Shown one piece after another: positions 8,238 to 15,954 of a DNA stretch of 35,656 nt (position 1 is the first letter of the stretch; each line of letters begins with the position of its first letter). A model generated the notes under the pieces. That model was not told where the DNA came from, did no database searches, and worked only from the letters and a program-made list of their open reading frames with translations. A program made the position numbers and the translations under genes. Source of the stretch: Caulobacteraceae bacterium (GTDB lineage Bacteria; Pseudomonadota; Alphaproteobacteria; Caulobacterales; Caulobacteraceae); the NCBI GenBank assembly GCA_031291685.1, contig JARLIP010000177.1, forward strand, positions 1-35,656, in the 5' to 3' direction.

Positions 8238-8251
8238 TTGAGGTGTATCAA
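8238..8251 (-). promoter_or_regulatory. Candidate FNR/FixK box upstream of the cytochrome pair
   Basis: TTGAGGTGTATCAA on the plus strand matches 9 of 10 defined bases of the TTGAT-N4-ATCAA palindrome bound by FNR/FixK-type regulators. It lies in the 102-293 bp stretch between the MFS gene's end and the cytochrome-porin ATG, its centre about 68 bp upstream of that ATG. That spacing fits a class II site with transcription starting near 8203. It suggests expression under low oxygen. Confidence 0.6.
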
Positions 8252-8278
8252 ATACGACACACACAGGCGGGGCCTGGC

Positions 8279-9472
8279 CTAAATCTTCGCTCGAATAGGC
8301 AAAAACTGTATCAACAGCGCCACGGTCGCCAGTATCGCCCCAAGCGCGCTCACCCCCGACCAGCCTCCAAACCGCCAGACCGTCATGGCCAGGGCCGAGG
8401 CCGCGGAGCCGCCCAGGAACATGCCCGTCATGAACACCGTATTAAGCCGGCTTCGGGCCTGGGGATGCAGGGCGTAAACCCGATGCTGGTTGGAGACGAT
8501 GGCGCTCTGCACGCCGAAATCCAGCAGGACCACCCCCAGGATCAGGCCAGGGATCGTGTCCCACAGGCCAAAGATCAGCCAGGACAGGACAGTCAGGATC
8601 GCGCCCAGGCCGATCACAAGCCGAGGACCGCTGCGATCGACGATGCGGCCGGCCAGGGGCGCGGCGAACACCCCCACGGCGCCGACGACGCCGAACAGCC
8701 CGGCGACATCCGCGCCCATATGAAAGCGGGATTGCTGAAGATGCAGGGCCAGGATGGTCCAGAACACGGTGAAGGCGCCGAACAGGCAGGCCTGGGTCAG
8801 GGTCGCGGCCCTCAGGACCGGCTCCGTGCGCCACAGATGGGCCAGGGACCTCAGGGCCATGCCATAGCGCATGCCGGTGTGGGGATGGTTGCGGGGCAGA
8901 ACCACCGCCATGGTCCCAGCCGCCGCCAGGGCGAGGGGCGAGCTAAGCCAGAACATCTGGCGCCAACCGGCATGGGTGGCGACGAACCCGGCCAGGGTGC
9001 GGCTGAACAGGATGCCGCAGAGCAGGCCCGCCATCACCACCCCGACGGTTCCGCCGCGCTTTTCCGGCGCGGACAGGGATGCGGCGAAGGGGACGATCTG
9101 CTGGGCCACCGTGGCGCAGGCGCCGAGCAGGAACGAGGCGATCACCAGGATCAGGGCGCTGGGCGCGGCCGCGGCGGCGATCAGGGCCAGGGCCAGGATC
9201 ACGAACTGGCCGACAATCAAGCGGCGCCGGTCCATCAGATCGCCCAGGGGCGTCACCAGAAACAGGCCCAGCGCATAGCCGAGCTGGGTCGCCGTGGGAA
9301 TCAGGGCCGTGGCCGCCGACCGGGGGAAATCCCGCTCGATCACCCCCAGCATGGGCTGGTTGTAGTAGATGTTGGCCACCGCCACGCCGGTCGCGGCGGC
9401 CATGATGAGGGTGAGGGGCCGGCCCAGGGCCAAAGGGGCGGCCGGGGTCTCGGTGGATTGGGCCTGACTCAA
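8279..9472 (-). CDS. MFS transporter
   Basis: A 12-helix major facilitator protein, about 397 residues from the chosen start. NIYYNQPMLGVI at the end of TM1, the loop 2-3 motif A (GDLMDRRRLIVGQ) and a weaker repeat in the second half (GRIVDRSGPR) identify the family. It resembles YnfM-like and sugar/drug exporters that begin '..A.ANIYYNQPML'. Start choice: no ATG or GTG precedes TM1. Two TTG codons are available, at 9472 and 9565, neither with a strong ribosome site. I prefer 9472, because the extra 31 residues from 9565 are Arg/Pro-rich and unlike MFS N-termini, and because a dyad at 9514-9530 would then sit in the promoter. Substrate unknown. Confidence 0.87.
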   Translation of the reverse strand: MSQAQSTETPAAPLALGRPLTLIMAAATGVAVANIYYNQPMLGVIERDFPRSAATALIPTATQLGYALGLFLVTPLGDLMDRRRLIVGQFVILALALIAAAAAPSALILVIASFLLGACATVAQQIVPFAASLSAPEKRGGTVGVVMAGLLCGILFSRTLAGFVATHAGWRQMFWLSSPLALAAAGTMAVVLPRNHPHTGMRYGMALRSLAHLWRTEPVLRAATLTQACLFGAFTVFWTILALHLQQSRFHMGADVAGLFGVVGAVGVFAAPLAGRIVDRSGPRLVIGLGAILTVLSWLIFGLWDTIPGLILGVVLLDFGVQSAIVSNQHRVYALHPQARSRLNTVFMTGMFLGGSAASALAMTVWRFGGWSGVSALGAILATVALLIQFLPIRAKI

Positions 9473-9513
9473 AGGGAAAACGCTCTCAAGGGGAACACGC
9501 TCAGGGAAACTGA

Positions 9514-9530
9514 CGAGACAAATTATCTCG
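9514..9530. promoter_or_regulatory. Dyad CGAGA-N7-TCTCG near the MFS start
   Basis: Perfect 5-bp arms 9514-9518 and 9526-9530 flank an AT-rich 7-bp centre, the shape of a TetR/MarR-type operator. A related dyad, TGAGA-N5-TCTCA, lies 88 bp away at 9602-9616. Both share GAGA/TCTC arms and bracket the likely MFS promoter. No repressor gene is adjacent. Confidence 0.3.
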
Positions 9531-9601
9531 CCAGAGCACGGGCCGCCCCTCCGGCCCGGACGCAAGGATCCAGACTGGCGAACGCCCTCTACCCCATGTG
9601 G

Positions 9602-9616
9602 TGAGACGCAATCTCA
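9602..9616. promoter_or_regulatory. Dyad TGAGA-N5-TCTCA between response regulator and MFS genes
   Basis: Perfect 5-bp arms 9602-9606 and 9612-9616. It resembles the dyad at 9514-9530 and lies in the 9473-9679 intergenic stretch. It could be a second operator, or simply a small hairpin 3' of the response regulator gene. Confidence 0.25.
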
Positions 9617-9679
9617 AATATGGGCGCGACCCCGCGGCCGCAACCGGCCAGCGCGTCCTTTAATGGAACATCTTCCCCC

Positions 9680-10333
9680 CTAGGGAACGTCCTCAAGAGC
9701 GGCGACGGCGCCGGTCTCGTCCGTGCGTCCGGCGAAGATGGCCACCGCCTCGGTCCGATTGCGCGCGCCGGTCAATCTCAGGATCGCCTGAACGTGCAGC
9801 TTGACCGTCGCCACCGAGATGGCGAGGACCCGGGCGATGGCCTTGTTGCTCTGGCCGGCCTGGATGCCCTGCAGCACCTCCCGCTGGCGGGGAGATAATC
9901 GCTCCAACAGACCGGGGCGTCCAACCTCGGCGGGACGAACCTCGGCGTGAGTCAGGGGGGGGAAATAGACGCCACCGGCCAGGACCAGCCCGATCGCCGC
10001 CCCGACCAGTTCGGCGCGGCTTGTGGCCGGCACATAGCCATGAATGCCCGCGGCCTGCGCCCGGCGAGCGGTCACGCGATCGGAGCAATTGCCGAACACC
10101 ACCACCCGACCAGGCGACACCGCCTCGACCAGTTCGGGCAAGCGCCGCAGATCCTCGGCCGAGCAGCAGAGCATGTCGGTCAAGACGAGATCCGTCGGCC
10201 GCTTCACGACCACGTCACAGGCTTCCCCGTAGGACTCAACGGCGGAGACCTCCGCTTTCGGGAAATGTCTGATGAGCAAGCCTTCCAACGCTTCCCTCAG
10301 AAGCGGATGCTCATCGACAACAAGAAATCTCAT
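9680..10333 (-). CDS. LuxR/NarL-type response regulator with atypical receiver domain
   Basis: A 217-residue two-domain regulator. The receiver begins MRFLVVDEHPLLREAL, with the acidic pocket at D7-E8 and the predicted phospho-acceptor Asp53 (LVLTDML). The usual Thr/Ser switch (FGN here) and the invariant Lys near GY (GYVPATS here instead of GY..K) are both missing, so phosphorylation-dependent switching may be lost or altered. The C-terminal LuxR HTH is intact: LSPRQREVLQGI, SNKAIARVL, VATVKLHVQAIL. The ATG at 10333 is chosen because it begins the receiver exactly; a GTG ten codons upstream (10363) is possible. The hybrid kinase gene lies divergently 629 bp away but has its own receiver, so pairing is unproven. 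An FNR/FixK-like site lies upstream. Confidence 0.88.
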   Translation of the reverse strand: MRFLVVDEHPLLREALEGLLIRHFPKAEVSAVESYGEACDVVVKRPTDLVLTDMLCCSAEDLRRLPELVEAVSPGRVVVFGNCSDRVTARRAQAAGIHGYVPATSRAELVGAAIGLVLAGGVYFPPLTHAEVRPAEVGRPGLLERLSPRQREVLQGIQAGQSNKAIARVLAISVATVKLHVQAILRLTGARNRTEAVAIFAGRTDETGAVAALEDVP

Positions 10334-10425
10334 CAGGTTATACTTTCTGGGCCACTGCGCCACCTTCAGATAGTGCGCGCTATCCCGCGGCGAGATCGGC
10401 CTAGGGCGCGCAATTGCCGCACGGA

Positions 10426-10439
10426 CTGATCTAGATCAA
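10426..10439 (-). promoter_or_regulatory. Candidate FNR/FixK box upstream of the LuxR-type regulator
   Basis: CTGATCTAGATCAA matches TTGAT-N4-ATCAA at 9 of 10 defined bases, and its core GATCTAGATC is fully symmetric. The centre is about 99 bp before the ATG at 10333. TTGATCTAGATCAA-like sequences are typical FixK/FnrL sites in alphaproteobacteria. Confidence 0.6.
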
Positions 10440-10633
10440 GGCCCAAGTGTCTGGAGCGGCCCAAGACCCGTTTCATCCTGAAAGCGGCACTCTATCCCCA
10501 CCCCTGGCCACACGGCCAGAGGGCTATATAGCCATGTCCCATCCCTAGCCCGAACATAGTAAACCACCACCAGATGGTTAGCCCGATTAAGTACCGGTGT
10601 TATACCTAATTATACTGAGCCAACATTTTTAGC

Positions 10634-10648
10634 TTAACCACAAATTTA
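10634..10648. promoter_or_regulatory. Weak CtrA-like site in the divergent intergenic region
   Basis: TTAACCACAAATTTA fits TTAA-N7-TTAA with one mismatch. The surroundings are AT-rich, so chance occurrence is more likely than elsewhere. Confidence 0.25.
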
Positions 10649-10962
10649 CGAAACTGACGCGATCATCGGTTGCATGAGTGAGTATAAGCAACCTCGAAAC
10701 GACCCAGAATTGAAGGCGGCGCCGCCAACCCACCCAAAATAGGTAGGAACTGACCTGCGCCCGCATCCGACCAGGAAACCCTGTCAACGGCCGTTAACCG
10801 AATGTAATTGTAATATAAATTTCCCGGTCGAGCATATTGCCGCACCCCAAGTAACCATAGAGCGTAGGCGAGGCCCTCAATACAGTATCTTTACCGCCCC
10901 TCGCTCAGGATCCCGCGTTGAATTGAGTTAGGCCACAGGCACAGAATGGGCGACGAACCGAG

Positions 10963-12642
10963 ATGACAGGGCGTCAGAAGGTCAAAACCGTCGAGACTCC
11001 GACCATTGGGCGGTCCGCGCTCGAAGAACGGCTCTCCGCTATTCTAGACCACGTCGCGGACGCCATCATCGTCGCCAACGATCAAGGCGTGATCGAGAGC
11101 ATCAACCTGGCCGCCGCCCGCCTGTTCGGTTGGGACGAGGCGTCCCTGGCCGGCCAGCGCCTGGACGTGCTGATGAGTGGGCGCGACCAGGCCGAGCATG
11201 CCGGCTACCTGAGCCGCTATCTGGAAACCGGCAGGGCCGGCATCGTCAATGTGGGGCCGCGGACCCTGCAGGCGCGACGCCAGGATGGGGTCATGATCCC
11301 GATCGAGCTGTCGGTGGGCGAGGCCTGGATTGATGGCGAGCGCAAGTTCATCGGCGCCTGCCGCGACATCTCCCAGAGGATCGCCAACGAAGAAGCCCTG
11401 AGCCAGATGGTGGCCGACCTGCGGGCGTCCAACGAGGCGCTGGAACGCGAGCGGCGGCAGTCCGAGGCCTGGGCGCGGGAGGCCGAGGCGGCCAACCTGG
11501 CCAAGTCACGCTTCCTGGCCACCATGAGCCATGAGATCCGCACGCCCCTGAACGGGGTCATCGCCATCGCCGATGTGCTGGCCAGCCGCGTCTCCGCCCC
11601 GGAGGACCGGGAATTGGTGGGCATCGTGCGGGAGTCCGGCCGCACCCTTCTGGGCCTGCTCAACGAGGTCCTCGATCTCGCCAAGATCGAGGCCGGCGCC
11701 TTGCAGTTGGACCCGGCGCCTTTCGCCCTTGGGGAATTGGTGACCTCCCAGGCGGTGACCTGGCGTCAGGCCGCCTCCAGCAAGGGTTTGGACATCCAGG
11801 TGGCCACGGCGATGCTGCCGGCCCTGCTCGGAGACGAAGGGCGCCTGAGGCAGGTGATCTCCAACCTGATCAGCAACGCCATCAAGTTCACCGAGCGCGG
11901 ATCGGTCTCGATCCGCTGTGAAACCCTGGGGATCGCCGACAACCTGGCCCAGGTGCGGCTGGTGGTGGCCGACACCGGCCTTGGCTTCGATTCCGCCCTG
12001 GCCGAGCGGGTTTTCGAGCCCTTTGTCCAGGCGGACTCCACCAACACCCGCCGCCACGGGGGCACCGGGCTGGGTCTGGCGATCTGCCGGGAGCTGGTCA
12101 ACCTGATGGGCGGCGATATCCGGGCCGAGAGCGCGCCGGGGGTCGGCACCACGGTGACCCTGCGCCTGGCCCTGCCCCTGGCGCCGACCGAGGCGGGCCG
12201 CCACGCCGCCGATGACCACCGCCTGACGCGCCTGACGGCGCCGCAGACCCGGTCCGGGCCGCTGGTGCTGGTGGCGGACGACCACCCCCTCAACCGGCGC
12301 ATCATGGGGGTTCTGCTGGACGAGCTGGGCCTGGAGCACGAGATGGTGGAGGACGGCGCCGCGGCGGTCAAGGCGGCCGCCAGCGGTCTGTACGACCTGA
12401 TCCTGATGGACGTGCAGATGCCGGTGATGGATGGCCTGGAGGCCACCCGAACGATCCGCCGACTGCCGGGCGCGGCCGGCAAGGTCTGCGTCATCGCCGT
12501 GACCGCCGACGCCATGAACGACCACGCCGCCGCGTGCCGGGACGCTGGCATGAACGACTTCCTGCCCAAGCCGATCCAACCCATGCAACTGCAAGCCCTG
12601 CTGATCAAGCACCTGTCCGCCGCCCGACGTATCGCCAGCTAG
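10963..12642 (+). CDS. Hybrid sensor histidine kinase (PAS - HisKA - HATPase - receiver)
   Basis: A 559-residue soluble hybrid kinase without membrane segments. The PAS domain (about 20-140, LDHVADAIIVANDQGVIESIN through GACRDISQRI) is followed by a coiled linker. The H-box FLATMSHEIRTPLNG carries phospho-His190. The N-box is NLISNAIKF (301-309), the G1 box VADTGLG (335-341) and the G2 box GGTGLGLAI. The C-terminal receiver (about 434-550) has DD at 439-440, phospho-Asp483 (LILMDVQMPVMDG) and Lys536 (FLPKPI), so all key residues are present. It needs a downstream His-phosphotransferase or regulator not encoded here. A PAS domain suggests an intracellular cue such as redox, oxygen or a ligand; no heme or flavin residue can be assigned by eye. 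Stop is followed by a hairpin at 12659-12694. Confidence 0.93.
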   Translation: MTGRQKVKTVETPTIGRSALEERLSAILDHVADAIIVANDQGVIESINLAAARLFGWDEASLAGQRLDVLMSGRDQAEHAGYLSRYLETGRAGIVNVGPRTLQARRQDGVMIPIELSVGEAWIDGERKFIGACRDISQRIANEEALSQMVADLRASNEALERERRQSEAWAREAEAANLAKSRFLATMSHEIRTPLNGVIAIADVLASRVSAPEDRELVGIVRESGRTLLGLLNEVLDLAKIEAGALQLDPAPFALGELVTSQAVTWRQAASSKGLDIQVATAMLPALLGDEGRLRQVISNLISNAIKFTERGSVSIRCETLGIADNLAQVRLVVADTGLGFDSALAERVFEPFVQADSTNTRRHGGTGLGLAICRELVNLMGGDIRAESAPGVGTTVTLRLALPLAPTEAGRHAADDHRLTRLTAPQTRSGPLVLVADDHPLNRRIMGVLLDELGLEHEMVEDGAAAVKAAASGLYDLILMDVQMPVMDGLEATRTIRRLPGAAGKVCVIAVTADAMNDHAAACRDAGMNDFLPKPIQPMQLQALLIKHLSAARRIAS

Positions 12643-12658
12643 AGCCAAAAATTTGAAC

Positions 12659-12694
12659 GCGTTCCGCAAAACCGGATCCACCTTTGCGGAACGC
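12659..12694. repeat. Perfect 12-bp inverted repeat after the hybrid kinase gene
   Basis: Arms 12659-12670 (GCGTTCCGCAAA) and 12683-12694 pair perfectly around a 12-base loop. Sequences of the form GCGTTCCGCAAA...TTTGCGGAACGC recur as dispersed elements in Caulobacterales. Placed 17 bp after a stop codon, it may act as a transcript 3' end, though no T-run follows. Confidence 0.65.
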
Positions 12695-12842
12695 GCTCTG
12701 ACGCCGCCCCATTCGGCCATCTGGCTTTTTCAGTAACCCCCCCGCCGGAGGGAACCCCCACGCCCCGCCGACCGTATCGCCACGGCCCGAACCCTGGCGC
12801 GCTTGAGTTTCGCACCTTTTCGATTTCGCAAAGAGAACTCCA

Positions 12843-14348
12843 ATGCCGCCGAACCATGACGCCCTGAGCGATCGATTGAACTTCATGGAGCTGTCCCCCG
12901 AGGCGCAGCAGCATTTGCGGGCGATCAAGCCCGTCATCGGGGCCGCGCTTCCCGGGGCCCTGGACGCCTTCTATGGCCAGGTTCAGGCCTATCCAGAGAC
13001 CCGCCGCTTCTTCTCCGGCGCCAGCATGATCGCGGGCGCCAAGAACCGGCAATTGGCCCATTGGGACATCATCTCCAGCGGCCGGTTCGACCAGGACTAT
13101 GTGCGGGCGGTGACCACGGTGGGCGAAACCCACGCCCGCATCGGCCTTGAGCCGCGCTGGTATATCGGCGGCTACGCCCTTCTGATGCAGAGCCTGATCG
13201 GCGCCGTGGTCGAGGCCCGCTGGCCGAGGGGCGGACTGGGATCGAAGAAGGGCGCCAGCGCCAGGCAGGTCACCGCCGAACTCGGCGCCCTGGCCAAGGC
13301 CACCCTGCTGGACATGGACTACGCCATATCGGTCTATCTGGAGGCGGCGGAAAAGGCCCGCCTGGCGGCGGAGGCCGAGGTTCTGGCCGCTGAACGCTCG
13401 ACCGTGGTCAATTCGGTCGGCGAAGGCATGGCCAGTCTGGCCGCCGGCGACCTGACCTACCGGATGTCCAACTCTATCCCCAGTGAATACGCCAAGCTGC
13501 GGGACGACTTCAACGCCGCCATGACCCGGCTGGAACAGACGATCGGGGTGGTCGGCGAGAAGACCCACGGCATCAGCGCTGGCGCCGACCAGATCGCCCG
13601 GGCCTCGGACGATCTGTCCCACCGCAGCGAGCGGCAGGCCGCCAGCCTGGAAGAGACCGCCGCGGCCCTGGACCAGATCACCGCCGCGGTCCGCAAGACC
13701 GCCCAAGGCGCGGAGCAGGCCAGCGAGGTGGTCAACGGCGCCAAGAACGACGCGCAAAAGTCCGGCGCCGTGGTCGCCCAGGCGGTCCGCGCCATGGACC
13801 AGATCGAGGGCTCGTCCAAACAGATCAGCCAGATCATCGGGGTGATCGACGAGATCGCCTTCCAGACCAACCTTCTGGCCCTCAACGCCGGAGTCGAGGC
13901 GGCCCGGGCCGGGGACGCAGGCCGCGGCTTCGCCGTCGTGGCCCAGGAGGTCCGGGCCCTGGCCCAAAGGTCCGCCGAGGCGGCCAAGGAGATCAAGGCC
14001 CTGATCTCCGCCTCCTCCCAGCAGGTCGGCGAGGGGGTGTCCCTGGTGGGGGAAACCGGAACCGCCCTGCAATCGATCGTGGCCAAGGTGGCCGAGATCG
14101 ACGCCCTGATCTCGGAAATCGCCGGCTCGGCCAAGGAACAGGCCACGGGGCTCAACGAGGTCAACACCGCCGTCAACCAGATGGACCAGTTGGTGCAGCA
14201 GAACGCGGCCATGGTCGAGGAATCCACCGCCGCCGCCCATTCGCTCAAGGGGGAGGCCGAGGGCCTGGCCCGGCTGGTCTCCAATTTCAGGGTGGCGCGG
14301 TCGGGATCGTCCCTTTACCGCGGCCCGCCACTCGCCGCGGTCTCCTGA
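12843..14348 (+). CDS. Globin-coupled chemoreceptor (protoglobin - linker - MCP signalling domain)
   Basis: A 501-residue methyl-accepting chemotaxis protein without transmembrane helices. The N-terminal ~165 residues are a sensor globin: the proximal heme His is His97 in VGETHARIGLEPRWYIGGY, the hallmark of globin-coupled sensors such as HemAT. A HAMP-like linker follows (MASLAAGDLTYRM...YAKLRDDFNAAM). The MCP signalling domain is at about 245-480, with the highly conserved hairpin tip ([20 protein letters not shown], continuing to [17 protein letters not shown]). In this family the globin senses oxygen and the tip engages CheA/CheW. Cytosolic location is inferred. It probably steers aerotaxis, which fits the redox genes nearby. 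No che genes are in the window. Confidence 0.94.
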   Translation: MPPNHDALSDRLNFMELSPEAQQHLRAIKPVIGAALPGALDAFYGQVQAYPETRRFFSGASMIAGAKNRQLAHWDIISSGRFDQDYVRAVTTVGETHARIGLEPRWYIGGYALLMQSLIGAVVEARWPRGGLGSKKGASARQVTAELGALAKATLLDMDYAISVYLEAAEKARLAAEAEVLAAERSTVVNSVGEGMASLAAGDLTYRMSNSIPSEYAKLRDDFNAAMTRLEQTIGVVGEKTHGISAGADQIARASDDLSHRSERQAASLEETAAALDQITAAVRKTAQGAEQASEVVNGAKNDAQKSGAVVAQAVRAMDQIEGSSKQISQIIGVIDEIAFQTNLLALNAGVEAARAGDAGRGFAVVAQEVRALAQRSAEAAKEIKALISASSQQVGEGVSLVGETGTALQSIVAKVAEIDALISEIAGSAKEQATGLNEVNTAVNQMDQLVQQNAAMVEESTAAAHSLKGEAEGLARLVSNFRVARSGSSLYRGPPLAAVS

Positions 14349-14560
14349 TCGCCCATCTCCAGCCGCGGTCTTGCTCCGACGAGCGTTCAAGGCGATCCTG
14401 CGCCGGGCAACCTGGATTAGGGCCGGGGCGCGCATAGACGAGGCATCCACGGCCACAGAAATTCTGCCTGGACCAAATTCCCACTCGATTACTAGGTTTA
14501 AAACACGAGCCGTCCGATGAAGGAGGGCCAGAACGCGCCCGGCGCGGGAAGGACGAGAGC

Positions 14561-15862
14561 ATGAGCGAGACCAAGCTGCATCCGCAAACCCTGGCGCTGC
14601 ACGCCGGCTGGCGGGCCGATCCGGCCACGGGGGCGGTGGCGCCGCCGATCTACCAGACCACCTCCTACCAGTTCCATGACACCGAGCACGCGGCGAACCT
14701 GTTCTCGCTGAAGGAGCTGGGCAACATCTACACCCGCCTGGGCAACCCCACGACGGACATCCTGGAAAAGCGCGTCGCCGCCCTCGAAGGCGGGGTGGCG
14801 GCCCTGGCGGTGGCCTCCGGTCAGGCGGCCTCGGCCTATGCGGTGCAGAACCTGGCCCGGGCCGGGGACAATATCGTGAGTTCCACCGACCTCTATGGCG
14901 GGACCTGGAACCTGTTCGCCAACACCCTGCGCGACCAGGGGATCGAGGTTCGCTTCGTCGATCCCACCGACCCCGAAGCCTTCCGCAAGGCCACGGACGA
15001 GCGCACCCGCGCCTACTATGCCGAGACCCTGCCCAACCCGAAGCTGGCGGTGTTTCCCCTCGCGGAGGTGGCCGCCATCGGCCGCGAGTTCGGCGTGCCG
15101 CTGATCGTGGACAACACCGCCGCCCCGCTTCTCAGCCGGCCCCTGGACCATGGGGCGGCCATCGTCGTCTATTCAGCCACCAAGTTCATCGGCGGCCATG
15201 GCACCTCCATCGGCGGGATCATCGTCGATGGCGGCAATTTCGACTGGGCCGCCAAGCCCGAGCGCCAGCCCCTGCTGAACACCCCCGACCGCAGCTATCA
15301 CGGGGCGGTCTGGACCGAGGCGGTCAAGCCCCTGGGCCCTATCGCCTACATCATCCGCGCCCGGGTGGTGCTGCTGCGGGACCTGGGCGCGGCCCTGTCG
15401 CCCTTCAACGCCTTCCAGCTCCTGCAAGGGCTGGAGACCCTGCCCCTGCGAATCGCCGAGCATTCACGTAACGCCCAGGCCGTGGCCGACTTCCTGGCCG
15501 CCCGCCCCGGCGTGGTGAAGGTGATCCACCCCTCGCAACAGAGCGGGGTCCAGCGCGAGCGGGCCGACCGCTATCTGTCCGGGGGCTATGGCGGACTGGT
15601 GGGCTTCGAGCTGGAGGGAGGCCGGGAGGCCGGCCGCCGGTTCATCGACAGCCTGAAGCTCTTCTATCACGTGGCCAATATCGGCGACGCCCGCAGCCTG
15701 GCCATCCACCCGGCCTCGACGACCCACTCGCAGCTATCCGCCGAGGAACAGGCGGCGACGGGGGTCTCGGAGGGCTATGTGCGCCTGTCCGTGGGCATCG
15801 AGCACATCGACGACATCCTGGCCGATCTCGACCAGGCCCTGACGGCGGCCCAGGGCGCCTGA
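14561..15862 (+). CDS. metY: O-acetylhomoserine sulfhydrylase (PLP enzyme, MetY type)
   Basis: A 433-residue Cys/Met-metabolism PLP enzyme. Key motifs are HAGWRADPATGAVAPPIYQTTSY at 14-36, YTRLGNPTTDILE (phosphate-binding Tyr/Arg), SGQAASAYA, and YSATKFIGGHGTSIGG with PLP Lys208. The 'IGGHGT' and long insertion typical of MetY separate it from cystathionine gamma-synthases, which are about 390 residues. The expected reaction is O-acetylhomoserine plus sulfide to homocysteine in direct-sulfhydrylation methionine synthesis. The ATG at 14561 follows a plausible site (GGAAGGACGAG). The 212-bp upstream gap has no recognisable SAM riboswitch. The next gene is convergent, separated by a hairpin. Confidence 0.92.
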   Translation: MSETKLHPQTLALHAGWRADPATGAVAPPIYQTTSYQFHDTEHAANLFSLKELGNIYTRLGNPTTDILEKRVAALEGGVAALAVASGQAASAYAVQNLARAGDNIVSSTDLYGGTWNLFANTLRDQGIEVRFVDPTDPEAFRKATDERTRAYYAETLPNPKLAVFPLAEVAAIGREFGVPLIVDNTAAPLLSRPLDHGAAIVVYSATKFIGGHGTSIGGIIVDGGNFDWAAKPERQPLLNTPDRSYHGAVWTEAVKPLGPIAYIIRARVVLLRDLGAALSPFNAFQLLQGLETLPLRIAEHSRNAQAVADFLAARPGVVKVIHPSQQSGVQRERADRYLSGGYGGLVGFELEGGREAGRRFIDSLKLFYHVANIGDARSLAIHPASTTHSQLSAEEQAATGVSEGYVRLSVGIEHIDDILADLDQALTAAQGA

Positions 15863-15910
15863 AACAAGGCCGGCTGAAGCAAGGGCGGCTGACGCCAGAG
15901 CGTCTGAAAA

Positions 15911-15946
15911 CTGTCCGGATCAGGTGGCGTCACCTGATCCGGACAG
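15911..15946 (-). terminator. Perfect 16-bp hairpin terminator between convergent metY and MCP genes
   Basis: Arms 15911-15926 (CTGTCCGGATCAGGTG) and 15931-15946 are exact reverse complements with a 4-base loop. Read on the minus strand the stem is followed by TTTTC, giving a Rho-independent terminator for the chemoreceptor gene, which ends at 15955. On the plus strand no T-run follows, so it may only slow transcription from metY. Confidence 0.8.
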
Positions 15947-15954
15947 CCTAATCC

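Larger units (their letters stand above)
10334..10962. other. 629-bp AT-rich intergenic region between divergent regulators
   Basis: No convincing gene. It is clearly more AT-rich than its surroundings, especially 10550-10850. It holds an FNR/FixK-like site (10426-10439), a 6-bp hairpin CTGGCC-ACAC-GGCCAG (10504-10519), a perfect 12-bp palindrome GGCTATATAGCC (10522-10533) and a CtrA-like near-match TTAA-N7-TTTA (10634-10648). It probably contains the divergent promoters of the response regulator and the hybrid kinase. A small RNA cannot be excluded. Confidence 0.6.

Noticed and set aside
14486-14530. Possible SAM riboswitch upstream of metY (CTCG ... TTTAAAAC ... CGAG ... AAGGAGGG)
   Set aside because: Only a 4-bp stem and no match to the conserved core of SAM-II that I can recall; kept as unsupported.
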